This document shows, piece by piece, positions 22,469-30,730 of a DNA stretch of 64,000 nt. The first letter of the stretch is position 1; every line of letters starts with the position of its first letter. The position numbers were made by a program, and so were the translations under genes. The notes beneath the pieces were generated by a model. That model saw only the letters and a list, made by a program, of their open reading frames with translations, was not told the DNA's origin and did no database searches. Source of the DNA: Dermacentor variabilis (Eukaryota; Arthropoda; Arachnida; Ixodida; Ixodidae); contig NC_134571.1 in assembly GCF_050947875.1 (NCBI RefSeq), positions 224,202,024 through 224,266,023 of the forward strand. The letters are read 5' to 3'.

Positions 22469-25400
22469 TTAGGGGCTTCGACTTAAGCCATCGGCGTTAC
22501 CGTTGAGACTCCCCTTTTTGTAACGCACCTCAAAGGAATATTGTTGTAAAGCGAGGCTCCAGCGCAGGAGGCGGCCATTTTTGGGAGAGATGGTCTGCAG
22601 CCATTGGAGAGGGCAGTGATCCGTCTCAATGATAAACCTCGAGCCGGCTAGATAGCATGACAATTTCTGAACGGCCCACACGAGACACGCACACTCTTTC
22701 TCGGTGGCGCTATACGCCTGCTCACGACTGGTCAGCTTACGACTAGCATACAGGACGGGGTGTTCTACTTCTCCATTTTCCCGTTGGCACAGTACAACGC
22801 CCATGCCTCGCTCACTAGCATCGCACTGAACAATGAACCCTTTTGTATAGTCTGGCGATCGTAGCACAGGCTGGCTTGTTAGGGCACTCTTTAGGGCGCT
22901 AAAAGCTCTTTCCTTGGTCTCGTCCCAGACGACTGTTTGAGGCTCTGTCTTTCTTAGAGCATCCGTCAGGGGAGCCGCGATATCAGAGTACCTAGGGATG
23001 TACCTCTGATAGTAGCCGGCGACACCTAAGAACGACCGAATATCGGTCTTTGTGCGCGGTTGCGGAAAGTCTCGCACAGCGGCCACTTTTATTTCAGAGG
23101 GGCGGCGACGACCCTGACCAATCACGTGACCGAGGTAGACAACCTCGGCCTGTGCTAACTGGCACTTAGGAGCCTTGACTGTCAAGCCCGCTTCGCGCAG
23201 GCGGGTTAGCACTGCCCGCAAGTGTGCCATATGCTCAGACCAGGATGCGGAGAATATCGCTACGTCGTCTAGATACGGTAAAGCGAATTCTTGCTGTCCC
23301 CGCAACACTTTATCCATGAGGCTTGAAAAACAGTATGGCGCGTTCTTCAAACCAAAACTCAACACTTTAGGACGGAATGTTCCCATTGGTGAAATGAACG
23401 CCGCATACCTACTAGCCTCTTCTGTAAGTGGAACCTGCCAATAACCCCTGACAAGATCTAGGGTGGAAATAAACTGAGCGCTACTAACTTTCTCAAGGCG
23501 CTCCTCGATGTTAGGGATCGGATAAATTTGATCCTTAGTGATGGAATTAAGCCTGCGGTAGTCGACGCAAGGACGAGGTTCCTTGCCCGGTACCTCAACT
23601 AAAATCAAAGGGGAGGTATAATCACTCTCACCTGCCTCAATAACACCGAGCTGTAGCATTTTCTTTACCTCAGCCTCCATAATATCGCTCTGGCGGGGTG
23701 ACACCCGATACGCCTTGGATCGTACTGGCTCTGGGGAGGTAAGTTCTATATCATGAGTAAGTACCGAAGTCCTACCAGGCCTCTCAGAGAACAGACCTTG
23801 AAACTCTTGTAATAGCTGGTGTAGTTCGGTTTTCTGCTCAGGCGACAGCGGTGCTTTACTGATAAGGTCACTAATGACTTGACCGGTGTCTTCCCTGTTC
23901 GTCACTGAGCCTAGTCCCGGAAGCTCGACCGGAAGCTCTTCAGGAACGTTTACCATCATGCACACCACTGCTTCCCTTTGTCTATAAGGTTTGAGCAGAT
24001 TACAGTGGTAAACTTGCTGTGCTTTCCGCTTTCCTGGCAGACTTACCACGTAGTTAACGTCCGACAGTTTCTGAACAATTCGTGCTGGGCCCTCCCACTG
24101 CACGTCTAGTTTGTTGTTTAGCGATGTGCGCAATATCATGACCTCATCGCCAACCTCAAAACGACGGGCCCTGGCTGTCCGATCATAATAAACCTTGGCC
24201 CTCTGCTGGGCCTTTGTCATTGCTTCACCTGACAACTCCTGTGCCCTTCTTAAGCGTTCGAGGAGCTTAAGCACGTACTCCACCACGACTGGGTCGTCGC
24301 CCCTACCTTCCCATGATTCTCGAAGCATGCGAAGCGGAGACCGAAGCGAGCGACCGTACACCAGCTCAGCTGGCGAAAACCCCGTAGCCGCATGCGGCGC
24401 GGTCCTTAATGCAAACATCACACCAGGCAGACACAGCTCCCAGTCAGTTTGATGTTCAAAACACAAGGCTCTCAACACGCGCTTCATGACGGAGTGGAGC
24501 TTCTCAACGGAATTCGACTGTGGGTGGTACACTGAGCTGTGTAACAGCTTTACCCCACACCTTTCGAGAAAAGTTGTCGTCAAAGCGCTAGTAAACACTG
24601 TGCCCTGATCTGATTGGATTTCCGCAGGGAAACCAACTCGCGCAAATATGGACAGTAGTGCATTAACTATCTCAACTGAGCTGAGTTCTTTAAGCGGCAC
24701 TGCTTCAGGGAACTTTGTCGCTGGGCAGATCACAGTCAAAATGTGTCTGTACCCCGTGGCTGTTACCGGCAGAGGTCCCACAGTATCAATAACGAGCCGT
24801 CTAAAAGGCTCCGTTATGATAGGTACCAATTTCAACGGCGCCCTTGATTTGTCCCCTGGTTTGCCCACCCGCTGACAAGTGTCACATGTCCTCACGAAAT
24901 GGTCTGCGTCCCGAAAACACCCTGGCCAATAGTACTCTTGCAAGAGACGGTCCTTAGTTTTCTTAACTCCTAGGTGTCCGGACCACGAACCCCCGTGTGA
25001 CAAGCGCAACAGATCCTGACGATAGCATTGAGGCACGATCAGCTGATCGAACTCCACTCCTCTGCGGTCTAGATACTTCCGGTACAGGACTCCACCTCTT
25101 TCCACAAAACGCGCAGTTTTCCTGGCGATACCTTCTTTGACATTGCAGCGCACGTTTTCCAGGCTGCCATCCTTTTTTTGCTCGGCTATCAAAGCCGTCC
25201 GGCTGACTTTTAGCAACCTATCAAGTCCGTCTGACGTAGGCGCGATGAGCAAATCAGTAGATAGCTCTTCTAACTTTCCCGTGTCGGGCGTTTCCTCTCC
25301 AGTATCTGGCGCCTTCAACGCTACAGACTCAATTTTATTCAGTTCGGGCGTGCTCTGAATATCAGCTTGCTGCGCCTCTGACCCTTTTTCGTTGTTTGAT

Positions 25401-27013
25401 AACGTCGGCCCCGCAACTACCGCCTTTGCAGCGAGCTCCCGAACCTTCGATCTGGTTAAGGCCTGAACACTAGCTTCACCAAACAAAAGCCCCTTCTCGC
25501 GCAGGAGGTGATCGGACCTGTTTGAAAATAGGTACGGGTACTGGGGTGGCAGCATAGATGACACTGCCGCCTCCGTCTCAAGCGCTCCGAAAGGTCCTTC
25601 AATAAGCACTTTTGCTACCGGCAGACACACGCTATGAGCTTCCACGGCTTGCTTGATCCATGCGCACTCGCCCGTGAACATATGGGGTTCTAAGTAAGAC
25701 GGGTGAACTACATCCATCGTAGCTGCGGAATCGCGAAGCACTCGGCACTCTTTCCCGTTCACGAAGAGGTCTCGCATGTAAGGCTCGAGAAGCTTCATGT
25801 TCTCGTCAGTGCTGCCTATTGAAAAAAACACAACTTTTGGTGTTGTTTCCGGACACTGCGCCGAAAAGTGACCCGGCTTCTGGCACGTATAACAAACGCG
25901 CGCTTGCCTCATCTCGAACCGCTTTCTGCGTTCGGCTTCGGCTGCCGCCGTCTCCTTAGGTTCGGTCGCACTGCTTCCACTCGCATCCGCACTACGCGTG
26001 TTCCCCTTTGCTCTCATGGGTGTGAACTTCGGCCTCTCAAACTTCGAGCCAAATTCACCCTTTTGACCGTCCTTAGCTCCGCGAGCTCGACGCGTCACAA
26101 ACTCCTCGGCTAGCTCAGCGGCTTTAGCCACCGTACAAACGTCTGGCCTATCCAAGACCCAGTATCGCACGTTCTCCGGTAACCGACTATAAAACTGTTC
26201 TAGCCCGAAACACTGCAGAACTTTATCGTGGTCACCAAACGCTTTCTCTTCTTTGAGCCACTCCTGCATGTTCGACATAAGCCTATACGCAAACTCTGTA
26301 TATGACTCACTTCTGCCTTTCTCATTTTCCCGAAACTTCCGACGGAACGCCTCCGCAGACAGCCGGTACTTTTTTAGCAGACTCGATTTTACTTTGTCGA
26401 AATCCTCTGCCTCTTCTCTATCCAAGCGAGCGACTACGTCGGCCGCCTCGCCGGGTAACAAAGTGAGCAAGCGCTGTGGCCACGTTTCCCGAGAGAACCC
26501 CTGCTTCTCGCACGTTCGCTCAAAGTTAACCAGGAACAAACCAATGTCCTCTCCAAGCTTAAACGGCCGCATCAGGTCAGTCATTTTGAACAATACGCGT
26601 TCTCCTGCACCGTGTGCCTGACTTCCATTACGAGCGCGTTCCATCTCTACCTCAAGACGCTTCATTTCCAAAGCGTGTTGACGGTCACGCTCTTGTTGCT
26701 CTCGCTCTTTCTGTTCTTTACGTTCACGCTCTTCTTTTTCTTTCTGTTCTTTAAGTTCGCGCTCTTCTTTTTCTTTTTGTTCTTTACGTTCACGCTCTTC
26801 TTTTTCTTTCTGTTCTTTAAGTTCGCACTCCTGTCTTTTTGCAGTCTCCCTCTCTTCAATGGTCTCAAGGCATTCCGACAGCTCGTCATCCTCAGCCTCT
26901 AACTCAAGAATAGCCTTTATCAGTTCTGGTTTTCTGAGTTTGTCCGAGACATCCAGACCCAACTCTCTTGCAAGCTCCAACAATTTCGGTTTGCGCAACG
27001 ACTTCAAATCCAT
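22469..27013 (-). CDS. Gag-pol polyprotein, order gag-PR-INT-RT-RNase H, intact
   Basis: A single 1514-residue ORF with ATG in a good context (GCCATGG). Residues 1-40 resemble a SAP-type helix-extension-helix. 50-130 is a charged coiled coil built of KEQKEKEERE repeats. 140-310 is capsid. The zinc knuckle is C374-C377-H382-C387. The protease-like segment has D428-S429-A430 where D-T/S-G is usual. The integrase zinc domain is H673-H680-C710-C713, the core D743, D802, E837, then a GPY/F-type module at about 970-1010. RT has VDYRRLN (1150) and YLDD (1247-1250). RNase H has D1398, E1438, D1465, D1508. The integrase-before-RT order is the oddity. Gag and pol share one frame, so no frameshift is needed. 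All integrase, RT and RNase H catalytic residues are present. Confidence 0.95.
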   Translation of the reverse strand: MDLKSLRKPKLLELARELGLDVSDKLRKPELIKAILELEAEDDELSECLETIEERETAKRQECELKEQKEKEERERKEQKEKEERELKEQKEKEERERKEQKEREQQERDRQHALEMKRLEVEMERARNGSQAHGAGERVLFKMTDLMRPFKLGEDIGLFLVNFERTCEKQGFSRETWPQRLLTLLPGEAADVVARLDREEAEDFDKVKSSLLKKYRLSAEAFRRKFRENEKGRSESYTEFAYRLMSNMQEWLKEEKAFGDHDKVLQCFGLEQFYSRLPENVRYWVLDRPDVCTVAKAAELAEEFVTRRARGAKDGQKGEFGSKFERPKFTPMRAKGNTRSADASGSSATEPKETAAAEAERRKRFEMRQARVCYTCQKPGHFSAQCPETTPKVVFFSIGSTDENMKLLEPYMRDLFVNGKECRVLRDSAATMDVVHPSYLEPHMFTGECAWIKQAVEAHSVCLPVAKVLIEGPFGALETEAAVSSMLPPQYPYLFSNRSDHLLREKGLLFGEASVQALTRSKVRELAAKAVVAGPTLSNNEKGSEAQQADIQSTPELNKIESVALKAPDTGEETPDTGKLEELSTDLLIAPTSDGLDRLLKVSRTALIAEQKKDGSLENVRCNVKEGIARKTARFVERGGVLYRKYLDRRGVEFDQLIVPQCYRQDLLRLSHGGSWSGHLGVKKTKDRLLQEYYWPGCFRDADHFVRTCDTCQRVGKPGDKSRAPLKLVPIITEPFRRLVIDTVGPLPVTATGYRHILTVICPATKFPEAVPLKELSSVEIVNALLSIFARVGFPAEIQSDQGTVFTSALTTTFLERCGVKLLHSSVYHPQSNSVEKLHSVMKRVLRALCFEHQTDWELCLPGVMFALRTAPHAATGFSPAELVYGRSLRSPLRMLRESWEGRGDDPVVVEYVLKLLERLRRAQELSGEAMTKAQQRAKVYYDRTARARRFEVGDEVMILRTSLNNKLDVQWEGPARIVQKLSDVNYVVSLPGKRKAQQVYHCNLLKPYRQREAVVCMMVNVPEELPVELPGLGSVTNREDTGQVISDLISKAPLSPEQKTELHQLLQEFQGLFSERPGRTSVLTHDIELTSPEPVRSKAYRVSPRQSDIMEAEVKKMLQLGVIEAGESDYTSPLILVEVPGKEPRPCVDYRRLNSITKDQIYPIPNIEERLEKVSSAQFISTLDLVRGYWQVPLTEEASRYAAFISPMGTFRPKVLSFGLKNAPYCFSSLMDKVLRGQQEFALPYLDDVAIFSASWSEHMAHLRAVLTRLREAGLTVKAPKCQLAQAEVVYLGHVIGQGRRRPSEIKVAAVRDFPQPRTKTDIRSFLGVAGYYQRYIPRYSDIAAPLTDALRKTEPQTVVWDETKERAFSALKSALTSQPVLRSPDYTKGFIVQCDASERGMGVVLCQRENGEVEHPVLYASRKLTSREQAYSATEKECACLVWAVQKLSCYLAGSRFIIETDHCPLQWLQTISPKNGRLLRWSLALQQYSFEVRYKKGSLNGNADGLSRSP
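26690..26821 (-). repeat. Coding repeat in gag (KEQKEKEERE units)
   Basis: Short in-frame repeats encode alternating KEQKEKEERE and similar decapeptides, residues about 65-108. They form a highly charged predicted coiled coil between the SAP-like start and capsid. Confidence 0.85.
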
Positions 27014-27304
27014 GGCTGCTCTGAATGCTGCTTTCTCTACTGCTTACTATTGTCTTGCCGCAAACTAACCCGGCAGCAACGACAACCACAATTACCAGCT
27101 CTGTTTCTGACACTAACAAAAGCCTGGCAAAGCTCAGAAGAAGAAAGTCCCGCACTCACCAAACCTCGCAGGCAGGAATTCCGCGCAGTCGTTCCGCTGC
27201 AGGCAACCAGTCGTCACACAGGGCTCGTTGCACTGCTCCCGGATCGTCGTTGAGCTGCTCAGCATACAGTCAACTGCATCTCTTCGCTGCTGGCCTCCGT
27301 TGTC

Positions 27305-27382
27305 GCGATCTCACCGCTGGCAGACAGTTGTTTGAAGTCGGAGGCGATCCCACCGCTGCCAACCAGATGTTTGGAGTCGGAC
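27305..27382 (-). repeat. 39-bp tandem duplication across LTR end and primer site
   Basis: The unit at 27344-27382 contains the LTR end and the primer site. A diverged copy at 27305-27343 repeats it next door. The period is exactly 39 bases. Confidence 0.75.
27346..27364 (-). other. Primer binding site of the Gmr1-like element
   Basis: Minus strand TGGTTGGCAGCGGTGGGAT begins two to three bases after the LTR end. Its TGGCAGCGGTGGGAT part matches the complement of a eukaryotic tRNA-Leu(AAG) 3' end as I remember it, with one extra T after the TGG that pairs with CCA. The primer identity is inference. Confidence 0.5.
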
Positions 27383-28262
27383 TGCTGGTACGATCTGTTG
27401 GGAACTCGGCGCTGACGCCCGTGGTTGTACCTGGGTCGCAAGCCCCAAGGGTAGCGTTGGCCTGGCGGCCTGGGGTACAACTGGAAGCATCCGAAGGTCC
27501 CGGCAAAGCATGAGTCGACTGGTAACAACAAAACAACTTGTTTATTTTAACATCGCAAAGAGTTGGCGGTCAGGTTGACCGAAGTAGAGAGACGGGAGAG
27601 CACTTTACTCAACAGAAGAAATCGGAGCCCTCCTTTTGGCGTCCGGGGGCAGCTGTTTTTATACTCTCGCAGTTGAGGGCAAGAAGGAACCCCTCAAAAG
27701 ACGAGCACGTGAATGTACAATGGGCTAATGGTGACGCACACTGTCGTAGCGATGCCGTAGCACCATGACGAGCACGATCTCGTAGCACCCTGTCGAGCAC
27801 GATCTCGTAGCACCCTGTTGTAGCGCTGCCGTAGCACCATGTCGAGCACGATCTCGTAGCACCCTGTTGTAGCGCTGCCGGTCGGGCACAATGACTGTAA
27901 TGAGAGGATGATCCCTGCTTTGGCATCGCCTGTTTCGGGCACAATGACTGGAATGAGAGGATGATCCCTGCTTTGGCATCGCCTGTTTCGGGCACAATGA
28001 CTGGAGTGAGAGGATGATCCCTGCTTTGGCATCGCCTGTTTCGGGCACAATGACTGGAATGAGAGGATGATCCCTGCTTTGGCATCGCCTGTTTCGGGCA
28101 CAATGACTGGAATGAGAGGGTGATCCTTTGCGGTCGCATCGCCGCAGTCGCGCCTGGAAACACCTGCCGATGAGTGTTGCGGCGACGACGATCGGGCCAA
28201 AATGTCTGCCGCCCCGCCGCAGTCGCGCCGGCAAAACCACGTGTCGCAGGCGAAACGCAACA
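27368..28262 (-). repeat. 5' LTR of the Gmr1-like element (895 bp)
   Basis: Near-identical to 21090-21983, with the same TG...CA ends, repeat blocks (27883-28126), TATA box and AATAAA. The near identity of the two LTRs indicates a recent insertion. Confidence 0.95.
27656..27663 (-). promoter_or_regulatory. TATA box in 5' LTR
   Basis: TATAAAAA on the minus strand in GAGTATAAAAACAGC, located 3' of the 53-bp repeats and 5' of the AATAAA. It is the probable Pol II promoter of the element. Confidence 0.7.
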
Positions 28263-28266
28263 ACCA
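28263..28266. repeat. Target-site duplication ACCA, right
   Basis: ACCA immediately after the 5' LTR, matching 21086-21089. A 4-bp duplication is usual for Gypsy-type integrases. Confidence 0.8.
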
Positions 28267-28794
28267 TCAACATCAGAAAATGAAGCAGAGCAGCTAGGGG
28301 CAATTTTCACTTTGGAACAGAATACTGACAGCTTCCTTTTTTTCGAAGAACTGAATAACATATTTACAAAAACAATCCTTTCTCTTAGTGCAGCCTACAT
28401 AGAATTTTTTTGCTTGTTGTACAGATCTTCAGAAAGCAGTTCTTCTGAACTTTTTTTATGAACAAATCTATAAAGAGGAGTGCACTTTCTGGAAAAAATT
28501 ACGGCACTAAAATGTGCTACGGCGCACACAGAGATGCAAAATAGCCTAAAACTTTAAAGCAGTAAAATAAAAAAAATGAAAAATCAGGTTTGAAGGAGGT
28601 TCGAACATCTTAACCCGCCTTGGCATACGCAGATAAATATAACAGCAACAGAGGTCCATGCAGAGAAGTGTTTGTAAATGTTTGCAAGATATGGACATTA
28701 TCTAAGAAATTGTTTTTATTTACTCGCAGCTTCTTGGTGCCATGGCAGTGCAGTAAAAGCTCAAGATGATGTCCTCCTCCCAATAAAGCACCTT
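28267..28794. other. Intronic DNA without recognised features
   Basis: A 66-codon plus-strand stretch rich in Ser, Phe and Leu runs from the LTR edge to 28461, but it has no start of its own outside the LTR and no recognisable motif. Nothing else is seen. Confidence 0.4.
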
Positions 28795-28799
28795 TAGAT

Positions 28800-28990
28800 T
28801 TTAAAATTAAATTCTGGGGTTTTACATGCCAAAGTCACAACCTAAAGTTTTGACCACCTGGCCTTCTTTAATGTGCACCTAAATCTAAGTGCCATAAGCG
28901 TTATTGCATTTTACCAACATTGGAGGTCAGCTGCCATGGCGTAGACAGAAGCTGTGACCAGCATGACTGAGCAACACGGCACCATACTAA
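28800..28990 (-). mobile_element. Ruka-like SINE fragment, minus strand
   Basis: Minus strand: GCACTTAGATTTAGGTGCAC, then ATTAAAGAAGGCCAGGTGGTC, then GGCATGTAAAACCCCAGAAT and an AT-rich tail. Matches the copy at 34755-34905. The sequence 28991-30369 after it is AT-rich intron with no supported feature. Confidence 0.7.
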
Positions 28991-30369
28991 CTGGGCTATA
29001 ACACAAGGTCAGGATGAGAAATACTGCTCAGAACTACCAACTTCTTGGCTCACAAGCACTTTGCACTAGGTTAAAGGAGTATGGAGTACTGGCAGCGAGC
29101 GTTTATGTACCAATTTCTTTTTAGACTGTCGACTCCGTTATTAGGTTGCGATGCTTCAATTACTCAAAACTACCGTAAATTACACAACCAGCTCAAAACA
29201 CGCACCCTGTATAGCGGGATTTGGACATGAAAATGGAGTCAATTCACGTCGCCGAAAATGGAGGTGGCAGTCACATTATTTCATGCATTTTGTCTAAAAC
29301 ATAGTCAATAATAATTAATCAATTTCTAAAATATTCGTCTCAAAAAGTGTTTTCTTTTTCAATCCTGAAAGAAGGAGCCAAATGGTGTTCTGGTGCACGA
29401 GTGGTTAGTTGCGCGGCACTTCGTGCATGTATTCACGGGCTTCTATCAAGCTTTAAAAATTTAGTGTTGCACCTATTGAGCAGTAGAAAGCTGGATCGGG
29501 AATTTTTCAGGATGTTCTACAATTTTCGCACTGACACTTTTGCTTTGAATATAATATTTGAGCAGTTAAATAATCATTACTAGCTAATTACCTAATTAGA
29601 CAAAATGCAAAAATTTGTTTCAGTTGCTCGAAATGATGGCAAAGGACATTACCTTAGTTCTGTCCAGCTACGTGGCACTTGCTCATATTTAAAGCTTGCA
29701 GAAGTCGCACAGACCACCTGGTACTTACAAGGCATAGATAGAAGCGGCTAAGTTGAGTGAGCCAGCCATATGTAGCGAATCATGAGAAAGAGCCATGTTT
29801 ATTTGACTTAAGGGCACGATGGAAATTTACATGGTCGACACCTCGTACTAGTGTGTTCTAGGCCTGTTCGTACTTTAGCTGCTGCATAAACAATTTTTCT
29901 GTGCATGCAAGCCCATATGCCTCTCTCAACTATATTGTCTTGTGTTTCCAAAATAAACCATCCTCGCACTTCCTTTATAATGTCTGCATCTGTTGCAGTG
30001 CTAAATTTTTAACGTGCAACTGCACAAATTTTCATCTAGTTTTCGTATTTCCTCGTTGTTTGATGGCTTTATTTCTGAACAAGTTGTTTTCTTTAAACGC
30101 TCTTGTACACAGCAGTACACAGCAGTGCTGTCTAGAGTGGGAATTTTTTTTTTCAGATTGAGTTTAATACAACTTTCTTGGGCAATGTAAGGTTTTCTAC
30201 GTAACACGGCCCTGCAATAATATTTTATATTGCATTCCAGCATCACGCGAAACCTGTTTACTTACCAGATGAGAATATGTATGTGTTGGAAGTAACAGAA
30301 CTGGAAGAAGCTAGCAGATAATGAGGCCATGGAAAGCATACAGGAGCATGTTTAATGTTTCTTTATATA

Positions 30370-30495
30370 AATAATAAATTTAAGGGATATGAAAGTGGAT
30401 TAACCGACATCAACCTGTGGGTGGGGAACGAACCCATAACGTTCACATTGCGCATGTGATGAATTAACCACTTTGGTACTACGGCCGCGTTCCAG
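30370..30495 (-). mobile_element. tRNA-like SINE, minus strand (half of a head-to-head pair)
   Basis: Minus strand head CCGTAGTACCAAAGTGGTTA (A-box-like) and GGGTTCGTTCCCC (B-box-like), then a tail running toward 30370. It faces a second copy on the plus strand at 30520. Confidence 0.55.
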
Positions 30496-30519
30496 CGTTG
30501 ACAATCTGAGGCGCCATGG

Positions 30520-30730
30520 TGGACGGTTGAACGCTGCCTCGGTAGCACAGTGGTTAGTGCATCGCATGCCTAATGCAAATGTTGTAGGTTCGTTATCCAC
30601 CCATGGCTGGCTTTTTTATCATTTTAATTTCCCTTTATCATTTCTAAATTTCAATAGAAAATTACAAATAAGTTTCCACGTGCCTTCCGTGGCTTCTTAC
30701 ACTGTGATTAAGAAAAATTGGCACTTTCAC
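30520..30730 (+). mobile_element. tRNA-like SINE, plus strand (other half of the pair)
   Basis: CGGTAGCACAGTGGTTAGTG holds an A-box-like motif and TAGGTTCGTTATCC a B-box-like motif about 40 bases on, followed by an AT-rich body. It does not fold as a normal tRNA with a CCA-compatible acceptor stem, so it is a SINE head rather than a tRNA gene. 30731-33392 is AT-rich intron with no supported feature. Confidence 0.55.

Larger units (their letters stand above)
21090..28262 (-). mobile_element. Complete LTR retrotransposon with integrase upstream of RT (Gmr1-like order)
   Basis: A 7173-bp element: 5' LTR 27368-28262, primer site, one gag-pol ORF 27013-22469, a 485-bp untranslated region 22468-21984 and 3' LTR 21090-21983. 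The LTRs end in TG...CA, differ at about three places and are flanked by ACCA. The protein's order is gag, protease, integrase, RT, RNase H. RT and integrase are Ty3/Gypsy-like. The order is that of Ty1/copia and of the Gmr1-like group of Gypsy elements. No env-like gene is seen. A polypurine tract is not clear; GGCGGGGCGG lies just before the 3' LTR. Confidence 0.95.

Noticed and set aside
22469..27013. Assembly of two elements producing the unusual domain order
   Set aside because: A single continuous 1514-codon frame, with matching LTRs and target duplication, makes a chimeric join unlikely, though only other copies can exclude it.
30525..30600. Functional tRNA gene
   Set aside because: A- and B-box-like motifs are present but no acceptor stem pairs, and a related inverted copy lies beside it; it fits a SINE head.
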